In this document: one piece after another, positions 1 through 8,933 of the stretch
How positions within the stretch are numbered: the first letter of the stretch is position 1
Layout: each line of letters begins with the position of its first letter
Assembly: GCF_000280925.3 (NCBI RefSeq)
Contig: NZ_CP012109.1
Span: 7,150,501 to 7,214,500, forward strand
Direction: 5' to 3'
DNA length: 64,000 bases
DNA from: Myxococcus hansupus
GTDB taxonomy: Bacteria > Myxococcota > Myxococcia > Myxococcales > Myxococcaceae
The notes under the pieces: generated by a model
Told to the model about the DNA's origin: nothing
The model's input: the letters and a program-made list of their open reading frames with translations, nothing else
Database searches by the model: none
Program-made: the position numbers and the translations under genes

Positions 1-2
1 TC

Positions 3-1271
3 GCCCGCGCGTTCCGCAGCTTCATCGACCAGCCGGGCGCCCCGCGCATCACCGCCGAGCTGCAGTGCCAGCCGGGCTCGCCCGCGAAGCTGAAGCTCCA
101 GCAGGAGCGCTACGTCCCCGCGGGCTCCACCGTGAGCGCGGCGCAGACGTGGTCCGTTCCCGTCTGCGTGCGCGCCGGCACGGGCAAGACGTCCGAGCGC
201 GCGTGCACGATGCTCACCGAGGCCACCGGCGAACTGGCGCTCCCCAACAAGAGCTGCCCCGCGTGGGTGCTGCTCAACGCGGGCGGCACGGGCTACTACC
301 GCGCGGGCTACACGCGGGAGCAGCTCGACCGCGTGGCCGCCGCGCCGAAGGGCGCCCTGACGGTGCGTGAGCGCATGATGTTGCTCTCCGACATGGAGGC
401 CTCCGCGAACCGGGGTGACCTGCCGCTCGGCGATGCCCTGCGCCACGTCGCCGCGACCGCGAAGGACGACCACCGCCTCATCGTGCAGAGCGGCGCCCGG
501 CTGCTGTACGCCGTCGACGAGGAGCGGCTGTCCACCGACGAGCGGGCGCGCTTCCGCGCCTGGGTGGCCACGATGTACGGCCCGCGCGCCAAGGCCCTGG
601 GCTGGGAGCCTCGGCCGGGCGACGACGACACGGTGAAGTCGTCGCGTCCGCGGCTGCTGGCGCTGGCCGCCCTGCAGGGCCAGGACCCGGCGTTGGTTCG
701 TGACGCGAACCGGCTCGTGAAGGCGTGGCTGGCGGACCGCAAGGCCGTCCACCCCGAAGCCGTGTCCCTCGCGCTCACGGTGGCGGCGCGCAACGGCGAC
801 AAGGCCTTCTTCGACACGCTGCTCGCGCGGGCGCGCGCGACGGAGGACCGGACCGAGCGCTCGCGCGTCTTCGGCACACTGGGTGCCTTCCGCGACCCGG
901 CGCTGATGCGCGAGGCGCTGGCCCTGGTGGTGGGCTCGGAGTTCGACGTGCGCGACACCCGCCCCATCCTCATGGGGGCCTTCACCAAGGCGGAGACCCG
1001 GGCGCTCGCCTGGGCGTTCTACCAGGAGCACTTCGACGCGCTGGCGAGCCGGATGCGCTCGGACGAGGTCGCCTCCCTCATCGGACTGACGGGCACGCTG
1101 TGCAGCGAGCAGAGCGCCAACGAGGTGGAGGCCTTCCTCACGCCGCGCATCGCGAAGCTGGACAACGCCTCGCACGCCCTCGCCACCACGCTGGAGTCCA
1201 TTCGCCTGTGCGGCGCGTCCGCCCGGCTGAACGAGCAGAGCGTCCGGGACTTCCTCAAGAAGGCCCGCTGA
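3..1271 (+). CDS. M1-family aminopeptidase, C-terminal part (5' end outside window)
   Basis: This open frame enters from the left edge and ends at TGA 1271, so only the C-terminal 422 residues are present. The block after the first 70 residues, with the WVLLNAGGTGYYRAGY signature, matches the linker into the helical ERAP1_C-like domain of M1 zinc aminopeptidases. The rest is a run of amphipathic helices typical of that domain. The catalytic GAMEN and HExxH-E motifs would lie upstream and cannot be checked. M1 enzymes remove N-terminal residues from peptides; myxobacteria often export them as lipoproteins, but no signal is visible here. A strong hairpin follows the stop, so this is probably the last gene of its transcript. 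Confidence 0.85.
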   Translation, partial: ARAFRSFIDQPGAPRITAELQCQPGSPAKLKLQQERYVPAGSTVSAAQTWSVPVCVRAGTGKTSERACTMLTEATGELALPNKSCPAWVLLNAGGTGYYRAGYTREQLDRVAAAPKGALTVRERMMLLSDMEASANRGDLPLGDALRHVAATAKDDHRLIVQSGARLLYAVDEERLSTDERARFRAWVATMYGPRAKALGWEPRPGDDDTVKSSRPRLLALAALQGQDPALVRDANRLVKAWLADRKAVHPEAVSLALTVAARNGDKAFFDTLLARARATEDRTERSRVFGTLGAFRDPALMREALALVVGSEFDVRDTRPILMGAFTKAETRALAWAFYQEHFDALASRMRSDEVASLIGLTGTLCSEQSANEVEAFLTPRIAKLDNASHALATTLESIRLCGASARLNEQSVRDFLKKAR

Positions 1272-1278
1272 AACACCG

Positions 1279-1320
1279 ACGCGTCACGGCGCGACGCACC
1301 TGCGTTCCGCCGTGACGCGT
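1279..1320 (+). terminator. Long perfect hairpin after the aminopeptidase gene
   Basis: Arms 1279-1291 and 1308-1320 (ACGCGTCACGGCG and its exact complement) form 13 perfect base pairs. The loop holds a second 5-bp stem (1294-1298 with 1301-1305). It starts 7 bases after the stop codon. There is no T-run, so it is either a GC-rich terminator or an mRNA-stabilising element. Confidence 0.6.
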
Positions 1321-1407
1321 TCGCAGCGGCATTCGCCGGACGCGGCCCGGGCATCCCGCCGGCCGCGCACGGCACATGCGCTGCATGGGTCCGTGCCTTG
1401 GCACACC

Positions 1408-2022
1408 ATGGCCCGCACCCACACCGTTGAAGAAGGCGACTGCGTCTCCAGCATCGCCCACGCCCACGGGCTGAGCCCCCAACACGTCTGGGAGGCGCCC
1501 GGAAACGAAGCGCTTCGCCAGGAGCGGACCAGTCCGCACGTCCTCAAGCCGGGTGACGTGGTGGCGCTCCCGGACAGGCAGGTCCGGCACGTCCCCTGCG
1601 CGACGGGACGCACCCACACCTTCAAGCTCAAGGGCATTCCCGAGCGATTCCGCCTGCGGCTGCACGAGGACGGCGCCCCCCGAACCCGTGTGCCCTACCG
1701 GCTCACCCTCGGACAGGTCGTCCACGAAGGGGAGACGAACGACCAGGGCCTCATCGACTGCGGGATTCCTCCCGGGGCCCGTGAGGCGAAGCTGGAAGTT
1801 GGCGGTGAGGAGTACACGCTGTCGCTGGGAACGCTCCAGCCCGTCAGCACCGATGAAGGGTTGCGAGCGCGGCTGGTGAACCTGGGCTTCCTGGAGGAGG
1901 ACGCCACGGAGGAAGCCCTCGCCGCCGCCGTCGCGGGCTTCCAAGCCGAAGCGGGACTGATGCCCACCGGCACGGTGGATGACGCCACGCGGAGCAAGCT
2001 GAGGGAGGCCCACGGTGCCTGA
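1408..2022 (+). CDS. LysM and peptidoglycan-binding domain protein
   Basis: A 204-residue protein with no signal peptide. Residues 1-50 form a LysM-type module (HTVEEGDCVSSIAHAHGLS, then LKPGDVVALPD). A middle beta-rich domain follows, with a pattern like small adaptor domains (RLRLHEDGAPRTRVPYRLTL). The C-terminal 60 residues look like a PG_binding_1 three-helix domain (LVNLGFLEEDATEEALAAAV, FQAEAGLMPTGTVDDATRSKL). The ATG at 1408 is preferred because upstream in-frame codons lie in the terminator hairpin. Its end overlaps the start of the giant downstream gene by 8 bases, so the two are probably co-translated and work together. Proteins of this LysM-spacer-PG_binding layout often sit beside effectors of contractile secretion systems; a targeting or adaptor role is an inference. 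Confidence 0.8.
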   Translation: MARTHTVEEGDCVSSIAHAHGLSPQHVWEAPGNEALRQERTSPHVLKPGDVVALPDRQVRHVPCATGRTHTFKLKGIPERFRLRLHEDGAPRTRVPYRLTLGQVVHEGETNDQGLIDCGIPPGAREAKLEVGGEEYTLSLGTLQPVSTDEGLRARLVNLGFLEEDATEEALAAAVAGFQAEAGLMPTGTVDDATRSKLREAHGA

Positions 2023-5000
2023 GACCGTGTCTCCCGAAACGGCGCCCCGGCGCCCCCGCGTGGGGCACGTCGCGCGCGGCGGTGAAATCAACACGCTCAA
2101 CATCCGGTTCCCCGGCCGCTACTACGCCTTCGTCACGGAAGTGGAGGGCGAGGCGGCTGACACGCTCTACGTACGTCTGGAGTGCGTCGAGCGGGACTGG
2201 ATGGACAAGGTCTGGAGCGAGCTGGAGAAGATCTTCAACCCAGGCGACTTCCTCAGCTTCTTCAATGCCGTCATCAACGGCCGGCGCTTCGAGGATGTCC
2301 AAGACGCCCTGACGGAAGAGCAGCTCAACATCTTCTATGTCGTCTACTACTGGTTCCTGCGGCGAGTCATCGACGGGGGCAGGGACTTCGCGCCGGTGTC
2401 CGTGTTCGAGTTCGAGCTCGCACCGGGAGACCCGCTGCGCGATGACCTGGACGAAACGGACTGGTTCCATCTGGAGCTCCAGTCCGCGCCGGAGAGCACC
2501 CGGCCCGACGACGACTTCGTGCGCGGCGGACAGGTGCGGCGCGCGGGCGTCCACGTGGTGCGGGGCTTCACTCCGGACACGGATGCCCCGCCGGTGGAAC
2601 GTTGGATGCGGCGCTTCGTCTTCGTGGAGGACAGCTCCGGCGGCGCGCTGACGCAGGCCGCGCTCAAGCTCCTCCACTTTCCCCTCCCCGAGACGCCCCT
2701 GCCCCCGCCGCCACGTCCGGGGGGGCCCGGTGGCGGGAGCCGAAGCCCCACGCCAGAGCCCCCGTTGAAGGACCCCTTCGGCATTCCCGCCGCGCCCCTC
2801 CCCATTCCCGTGACGGCCCGCGTGGCCACCGCGGCGCTCGTCGAGCGGATGCGCTCCGCCGTCCGCCGGTGGACCCAACACGCGCGCGCCATCACCGAGG
2901 AGGTGGTGGAGTTCTTCGACGACTGGATGCCCCCGCCCCCGGGGCTCGCGCTCGCCGGCGCGGGCGCGCCGATGCCCTCGGGCGGAAGCGGGGCTTTCCC
3001 GTCACGCACGCCCCGCGCACGACCGCTGGCCCCGCCGCCCACCGCCCACGCCTACGTGGGAAGCGGCGCGCCCAATCCGATGGATGCGGCGGACCCGAAC
3101 CGCTCGTTCGCGCCGTTCGTCGGGTTGTTCAACGTGGGCCAGGGCTCGTGCTCCGTGCTGTACGACAACCAGGGCCGCGCCATCGTCTATTACGACTTCG
3201 GCAGCCCGGCCAACGGACAGCAGTCCACCTTCCCCCTCATTCCCCAGGGCCACTGCGTGGGCCTGTGCATGTGCAACGGGCCCCTCATCATCCTGTCCCA
3301 CTGGGACATGGACCATTGCGACCTGGGGCGCTTCTATCCGGAGTCCTTCCGGTGCAGATGGCTCGCGCCCCAGCAACACATGGGGACCGCGGTGTGCCGG
3401 GACACCGTCGCGCGCGTGGTTCATGACGGAGGTGAGTTCTCCATCTGGACCGCCTCGGGCCGGCCTGGAACGGCCGCGCAGCCTCGCGGCACGCCGAGTT
3501 CCTGGAACCGCCCGGGTGGCAGTCACATGCGGTTTCCGTGGGGCTTCGTCGAACGGAACTACCGCGACACCCAGAACCCGCTCGCCAAGGGCTCGGACCC
3601 GCGTAACAACTCCGGGCTCTCCGTGTACGTCTGCGTGCGTGACGCGGCGGGCGTGGGGGCTGTCGCAGCGGGTCCAGCGGCGGACGACGCGAACACAGCG
3701 ATTGTCGCGGCCGGCCTCAGGCGCGTCACCATCGCGGGCGGCGCGCCGCCAGGCTGGGTGGGTGCGGCGTTCGGCGGACCGAACCTCCCCAACATGGTCG
3801 CGGGCCTTCCCGCGTTTCTCGCGGCGATGCAGCCCGGTGGAGGCCACCCCAATCCCGCGGCGCTCCTCGCCCGGCGTCAGGCTGGCGCCGCCCAGGCGGC
3901 GGTGGGTCCGGGGGCGCCCGGCGCGCTGCTCACCGCCCGGCAACGGCTCATCATCGCGGCGGTGGCCGTGGCCCAACCGGCGCTGGCACCCGCCACGGCG
4001 ACACTCCTGGGGAGGGCCGCGGAAATGGCGGCGGACGCGGCGGCGCTCGCCGGGGGAAACCTCGCGCAGCTCGCGGCTGCCGCCGGCACGGCCATCGTGG
4101 TGGCGAACGGCGCGCCAGGAACCGCGCTCGCGACCTACACCGCCATTGGACAGGCGGCAGCGGGAGGTCCCCCGCTGCCGCTCCTCGGCGCTCCCGCCGT
4201 GGCGCTGGCGCTCATCCAAGGTGCCATCCTGCTCCTGCCCGCCGACCCCATTGGCGCAGTGGCGGGCGCCGGGGCCGTCACGGGCGTGGTGGGCGGCGCC
4301 GAATCGGTGAGGGCTGCGGTGAGGGCCGTGGCGCGGACGCAGGTCTTCCCGCTGCTGCCCGCGGTCCCCGGTCTGTCCCTGGAGGGAGAAGTCGCTCGCG
4401 CCGTGGGCGTCAGCAATCCGGTGGCCGTCTGCAACGCGGTGGCGCCAGCACTGCCGCAGACGCTCCAAGGCGAAGCGCCCTACCACGCCAACGAGCGCTT
4501 CGTACTCCTCACCGGGGACGTCAACTACCTGTACATCCCCGCGCAGCGGCGGCCCTTCGTCGCCCCGGGCGGCCTGCCCCCCGGTGGAGCCGTGGCGCTT
4601 CCATTCGCCACCGTCGCCCATCCGCCCGTCGTCGTGAGCATCACCGCGACCCACCACGGCTCCAACAAGGTGGGCAGCAGTCCGCTCAACCCCGCCAACA
4701 TTCCGTGGGCGCCCAATACGCTGCCGACTCGCGCGGCCGCGACCGCGCATGACGCGGTCGCGGCCCTGCCCCTCTCCAACATCCGGAGGACCGCCACGGC
4801 GGCCGCGGCGGCGGCCGCGCTCCCCGCGCCATTGCCCCCGAACCTGGCGCGTCTGTCCGCGGTGGCGGTGCATGCCGCGGGTACCGCGTCCGCCCTGGGC
4901 GCCGCGGCCCTCCATGTGAGCATCGCCGCGGCGACGGCGGTCGTCCTGGAAGCAGGCACCCCCGGAACGTTGCAGGCGCAGTTCACGCAGGTGGGCACCG

Positions 5001-7963
5001 TGGCCGGGGGAGGCGCCTTGCCGGGCGCGCTGGCGGGCGCGACGGCCCTGGCATGGGGCGCGGTCACCGGCGCGTTGGGGGTTGGCGGCGTCGCGATGGT
5101 GCCCGGACTGGGCCCCGTGACGGCCGTCCCCGGTGGTCCGGAAGTGGTCCGTGCCGCCACGGCGGCCGTCGTGGCGAATGCGGCGCCCCCTCCCGCCGTG
5201 CACGTGACTTCCGCGCGGCGCGCGGTGGAGCAAATTCACGTCGCCGCACGTCCGGGAGCACCCCAGCCGGTGTGGCAGGCCGTCGCCGCGGCAGTGGCGA
5301 TCCGGCGAAGCATCGCCGCGGGAGGCGCCGTCTCCCCCTTGGCCGCCACGGCCATTGGCCGCGCGGCCCGCGTGGGAATCATCGCCGGCGCCCCGGGAGC
5401 CGCGGGAGCCATCGCCATGGCGGGCATCCCGAACCTCCCGCCCGCGACCCACGCTTTTTTCGTCACCGCCGTTGGCGCGATTCCCAACCCGCCCCTCGCG
5501 GCGGTGCAAGGCGCGCTGGGGCTCGCGCAGAGCGCGCCCATCGACCCGTTGAACACGGCCTCCGCCGTCGTCAACGCCTTCGCGCCCGCTCCCATCTGGC
5601 TCGAGGTCGTCCTGGACGCGATGGTGTCGCGCGGTCAGACACTGGCGCAGTTTCCCTTGGCGGTGGTCGAGATATCCGCCGCCCTCGCGGCCCTCGGCGC
5701 AGCGGCGCCAATCGATGCGGTAGCGGCCGTCGTCGAGGCGGCGCGCGCGGCGCAGAACGGACAGGCGGCGGGCGCGGCCGCGGCCGCGGGACTTCCCCAC
5801 GACCCCGCCAATCGCATTGGTTATTCCTACGGCGTCGGCAGCCAGACGGGCGGAGCCGCGGCCGTTCCACCCTTCGCGCACCGGTATCCCTCCCAAGGCG
5901 TGGGACATCCCGCCCACCTCGCCATCGACAAGTACCGCCGGCGGGGATGGGACGTGCGGCGCAACACCAGCATCCACGCGGACCAGAGCAGCCAGCCCGA
6001 CAACAGCCCTCGCGGTCACCTCGCGCTCGGCTGGGAGGTGGCGTTCATGTACGAAGGCCCGTTGCGTCCCGTCTCCGCCGCCGCGGGCACCCTCTCCCGG
6101 ACCTGCCACGGCTGCAGGGAAGTCGCCGTGGCGCGAGCGCTCGCGGCCGGCGGCGCCCCGGCCACCGCTGTCGCCACCGCCATGGGCGTGGTCCCCGCTG
6201 GGGCCGCGGCCGTGGCCCCCGCGGTGGCCGCGGTCACCGCCGCGCAGCTCGGCCGGGCAGGTCTTCCCGCCGTCAGAGCCGCGCACTACGCCGTGCAGTA
6301 CGCCACCGCGGCCCGAACCGCGGTGCCCTTCGCCGCCGCGGCGAGCGCCGGGGTCGAGGCGGCCCACGCGACGACGGCTTGCATCAACGTGGCCACGGCG
6401 ACCCTGAGAGCCTGGTGGCCCGCGAGCATGGCGCGCGTGAACGTCGTCAACGGGACCCCCCTCTCGCCTGGAGCCATGCTGCTCGCGGGCCCGATGGTGC
6501 CCAACACCGCCGCCGCCGTCGTCGCCGAGGCCCACCAGACAGTGCTGGGGATGGGGCTGCCCGCCGCGGACCTGTCCGCGCTGCTGGCGGCCGTGGCGGT
6601 GTCGTGCGGAGAGCCTGTCGGGGCCGCCATCGCCGCCGCCACCGCGCAGGTCCCCGGACACATCCTCAGCGCGGCCGCTGGCGCCAATGCCGCGAGCGCG
6701 GGACTCCCCACAGATCACTTCGCGGCGGCGGTCATCGGAGGCACCTACGCCTGCGCCTTGAACGCGCACCTGCCAGCGGTCGTCGCCGCCCGGGTGGCCG
6801 CGATCTCCGCCATGGTCGCGGGGGCTCCCAATCCCGCGTACCTGGACACCGTGGCCAATACCCTTGCAGCGGGGGCCGCGGTCGCCCCGGACTATTTCCT
6901 GCTCATGAGAACACCGGGAATCAGTTGGCCGGCGATCGCCGCGGTCGTCTCGGCGCGCTTCGCCGTGGCTCAGGCGGGCTTGACGCCCGGCGCGCCGGCG
7001 GACGCGTGCGTCTGTCACGCCGCCGCCGCGGCCACCGTCCCCCTGGTCGCCACGCGCGCCGTGGAAGTCTGCGCGGACACGCTCGCCGGCAGCGGCCTCC
7101 CCATCCCTTATCTCCCCGGCAACGTCCCCGCCGCGGTCGCGGCCTCCTCGGCCAAGGCCGCCGCCGCAGTGGCCGCCGCGTCCGTCATCCTGACCACCAT
7201 GGGCGCGGCGCCCGCAATCCCCATACACGCCGCCGTCTGTTACGCCGCGGCCACCGCCGCCGTCACCGCCGCGGTGGGAGGCGCCGCCGTGGCCGCGGAG
7301 GCAGCCGCGAACACCCTGGTCGCAGGCCCCGTGCCCGCCGTCGGCAACACCGCCGTGGCGGCCGCCGTCGTCCTGAACTCCAGCGCGGAGGCCGCCGCGG
7401 CGGTGGCGGCGGCCGACACCCTGGTCACCGCGGCGGCGCTGGCCCTGCCCGCCGTGGCCGCCTCCGCCGAATGCCACGCGGCGGCCGCGGCGGCCGCGGG
7501 CGTTCCTCCGGTGGCCGCGAACGCCGCGGCGGGAACGATTGCGCTGGGCGTGGTCACCGCCGGCACCGGCGCACAGACCGCCCTGCTCGCGTTCGCATCC
7601 GCGGAAGCGAGCGCGGCCGTCGCCGCGGCCATGGCCGTCACCCAGATTGCGCCGGGTGGCCCCGCCAATGACCGGGCCGTCGCGGCGGCGGCCAGCGCGG
7701 CGACGCTGGGCATCAACGCCGTTCAGGTCGACACGGCCGCCAACAGCCTCAGCGTGGGCATGGCCCACCCCATCTCCGTCGCCATTTCGGACGCGAACGA
7801 ACTGCGTGCCTCGGGGGCCTCGGAGGATGCCGCGGCGGCCATGGCCACCGTCCGGGCACTCGAGCCCCGAAGCGCCCCCACGAGCGCGGCCGCGGCCGCG
7901 GCGGCGGGCGTCCTCCCCGGGGAAGCGGCGGGCGCCACCGCCATCCGCCACTTCAAGGTCTGA
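2015..7963 (+). CDS. Giant ComEC-like metallo-beta-lactamase protein split by Ala-rich helical repeats
   Basis: GTG start at 2015 with GAGGGAGG 7 bases upstream; 1982 residues, no signal peptide. Residues 1-230 are an unrecognised globular domain, then a Pro-rich linker (230-255 and about 310-340). From residue 365 a ComEC/Rec2-type metallo-hydrolase core appears, but in pieces. The metal motif is SHWDMDH (H429, D431, D433, H434); a NNSGLSVYV strand is at 531; FVLLTGD is at 829-835; ATHHGSN has H880-H881; and IGYSYGVG with HPAHLAIDKYRRRGW is at 1268-1312. Between and after these pieces lie alanine-rich blocks at about 545-820, 900-1260 and 1355-1970. They form degenerate helical repeats of roughly 35-38 residues, often with an ANTL-like element. 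The active-site parts seem intact, so hydrolysis (perhaps of a phosphodiester) is plausible. Substrate and location are unknown. I know no family with this architecture. Confidence 0.85.
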   Translation: MPETVSPETAPRRPRVGHVARGGEINTLNIRFPGRYYAFVTEVEGEAADTLYVRLECVERDWMDKVWSELEKIFNPGDFLSFFNAVINGRRFEDVQDALTEEQLNIFYVVYYWFLRRVIDGGRDFAPVSVFEFELAPGDPLRDDLDETDWFHLELQSAPESTRPDDDFVRGGQVRRAGVHVVRGFTPDTDAPPVERWMRRFVFVEDSSGGALTQAALKLLHFPLPETPLPPPPRPGGPGGGSRSPTPEPPLKDPFGIPAAPLPIPVTARVATAALVERMRSAVRRWTQHARAITEEVVEFFDDWMPPPPGLALAGAGAPMPSGGSGAFPSRTPRARPLAPPPTAHAYVGSGAPNPMDAADPNRSFAPFVGLFNVGQGSCSVLYDNQGRAIVYYDFGSPANGQQSTFPLIPQGHCVGLCMCNGPLIILSHWDMDHCDLGRFYPESFRCRWLAPQQHMGTAVCRDTVARVVHDGGEFSIWTASGRPGTAAQPRGTPSSWNRPGGSHMRFPWGFVERNYRDTQNPLAKGSDPRNNSGLSVYVCVRDAAGVGAVAAGPAADDANTAIVAAGLRRVTIAGGAPPGWVGAAFGGPNLPNMVAGLPAFLAAMQPGGGHPNPAALLARRQAGAAQAAVGPGAPGALLTARQRLIIAAVAVAQPALAPATATLLGRAAEMAADAAALAGGNLAQLAAAAGTAIVVANGAPGTALATYTAIGQAAAGGPPLPLLGAPAVALALIQGAILLLPADPIGAVAGAGAVTGVVGGAESVRAAVRAVARTQVFPLLPAVPGLSLEGEVARAVGVSNPVAVCNAVAPALPQTLQGEAPYHANERFVLLTGDVNYLYIPAQRRPFVAPGGLPPGGAVALPFATVAHPPVVVSITATHHGSNKVGSSPLNPANIPWAPNTLPTRAAATAHDAVAALPLSNIRRTATAAAAAAALPAPLPPNLARLSAVAVHAAGTASALGAAALHVSIAAATAVVLEAGTPGTLQAQFTQVGTVAGGGALPGALAGATALAWGAVTGALGVGGVAMVPGLGPVTAVPGGPEVVRAATAAVVANAAPPPAVHVTSARRAVEQIHVAARPGAPQPVWQAVAAAVAIRRSIAAGGAVSPLAATAIGRAARVGIIAGAPGAAGAIAMAGIPNLPPATHAFFVTAVGAIPNPPLAAVQGALGLAQSAPIDPLNTASAVVNAFAPAPIWLEVVLDAMVSRGQTLAQFPLAVVEISAALAALGAAAPIDAVAAVVEAARAAQNGQAAGAAAAAGLPHDPANRIGYSYGVGSQTGGAAAVPPFAHRYPSQGVGHPAHLAIDKYRRRGWDVRRNTSIHADQSSQPDNSPRGHLALGWEVAFMYEGPLRPVSAAAGTLSRTCHGCREVAVARALAAGGAPATAVATAMGVVPAGAAAVAPAVAAVTAAQLGRAGLPAVRAAHYAVQYATAARTAVPFAAAASAGVEAAHATTACINVATATLRAWWPASMARVNVVNGTPLSPGAMLLAGPMVPNTAAAVVAEAHQTVLGMGLPAADLSALLAAVAVSCGEPVGAAIAAATAQVPGHILSAAAGANAASAGLPTDHFAAAVIGGTYACALNAHLPAVVAARVAAISAMVAGAPNPAYLDTVANTLAAGAAVAPDYFLLMRTPGISWPAIAAVVSARFAVAQAGLTPGAPADACVCHAAAAATVPLVATRAVEVCADTLAGSGLPIPYLPGNVPAAVAASSAKAAAAVAAASVILTTMGAAPAIPIHAAVCYAAATAAVTAAVGGAAVAAEAAANTLVAGPVPAVGNTAVAAAVVLNSSAEAAAAVAAADTLVTAAALALPAVAASAECHAAAAAAAGVPPVAANAAAGTIALGVVTAGTGAQTALLAFASAEASAAVAAAMAVTQIAPGGPANDRAVAAAASAATLGINAVQVDTAANSLSVGMAHPISVAISDANELRASGASEDAAAAMATVRALEPRSAPTSAAAAAAAGVLPGEAAGATAIRHFKV

Positions 7964-7994
7964 CAGGGCCCACCGCGCGTGAGACAGTCGACCC

Positions 7995-8756
7995 ATGTTC
8001 GACGTCGCGCGCTACCTGGAGCGAATCGGCGCGGGCGCGGAGCAGCCTCTCGGAAGGCTGCACCGGGCCCACCTGGAGTCGGTCCCCTTCGAGAACCTCG
8101 ACATCCACCTCGAGCGCCCCATCCGGCTCGACACCGACGCCCTCTTCGAGAAGGTCGTCGTCCAGCGGCGCGGTGGGTTCTGCTACGAGCTCAACGGCCT
8201 CTTCGCCCACCTGCTGACGGCGCTGGGGCACCGGGTGACGCTGCTGTCCGCGGGCGTGGCCACCTCACCGGGCAGCGGCACCTACGGCCCCGAGTTCGAC
8301 CACCTCGCCCTCCAGGTCGAGGACGGGCGGGGCCGGTGGCTGGCGGATGTCGGCTTCGGGGAGGGCTTCACCGAGCCGCTCGACCTCGACAGCCGTGACG
8401 TCCAGGTGCGCTCCGGACGCGGCTACCGGCTGGCCCCGGAAGGCGACCGCCTCATCCTCTGGCGCGATGCCTCCACGCCAGAGGGCTGGGAGGCGCAGTA
8501 CAGCCTGTCGCTCGTGCCCCGCCAGCTCACGGACTTCGCGGGCATGTGCCACCACCACCAGACGTCCCCGGACTCCCACTTCACCCAGCGCCGGCTGTGC
8601 ACCCGGCTGACACCGGAAGGCCGCGTCACCGTGAAGGAGGGCATGTGTGTCCTCACCCGGGGAGGGGTGCGCACCGAACATCCCCTTCCGGACGAGGCCG
8701 CCTGGCGGCGCGCGCTCGTCGAACACTTCGGCGTCATCCTGCCCGTCTCGGAGTAG
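7995..8756 (+). CDS. nat: Arylamine N-acetyltransferase
   Basis: A 253-residue protein of normal length for the NAT family, which transfers acetyl from acetyl-CoA to arylamines, hydrazines or related substrates in the cytoplasm. The catalytic triad is visible: C63 in RRGGFCYELN, H103 in FDHLAL and D118 in LADVGFG. The N-terminal HLESVPFENLDIHL motif is also characteristic. The ATG at 7995 lies 31 bases after the giant MBL gene. Co-transcription is possible, but no functional link is evident. Some NATs close amide bonds in polyketide or rifamycin-type pathways, but there is no biosynthetic cluster here. Confidence 0.93.
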   Translation: MFDVARYLERIGAGAEQPLGRLHRAHLESVPFENLDIHLERPIRLDTDALFEKVVVQRRGGFCYELNGLFAHLLTALGHRVTLLSAGVATSPGSGTYGPEFDHLALQVEDGRGRWLADVGFGEGFTEPLDLDSRDVQVRSGRGYRLAPEGDRLILWRDASTPEGWEAQYSLSLVPRQLTDFAGMCHHHQTSPDSHFTQRRLCTRLTPEGRVTVKEGMCVLTRGGVRTEHPLPDEAAWRRALVEHFGVILPVSE

Positions 8757-8933
8757 CGCGCACCTGTCCACACCCCCGCCTTCATCGTATCCTGCGTGAT
8801 GTTTTCGGTTGCCTGTCCGGCACCCGGGGCCACATGCAGGGGAAGCCCCGGAAGGGTTCGCCTGTTCATCCGCGTCGATGCCCCCCGCCCGGGGCTGGCG
8901 CCCCTCACCGTAGCCGCCCACCCAGGAGAACGG

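Noticed and set aside
1401..1420. Sigma-54 promoter (TTGGCACACCATGGC) before the LysM gene
   Set aside because: The -12 half does not match GC in the right place, and it overlaps the start codon itself.
3002..7996. A 1664-codon open frame on the minus strand opposite the giant MBL gene
   Set aside because: It is compositionally a mirror of the Ala-rich gene (Arg/Gly-rich, no domains). Long antisense frames are expected at this G+C; the plus strand carries the MBL motifs and a good ribosome site.
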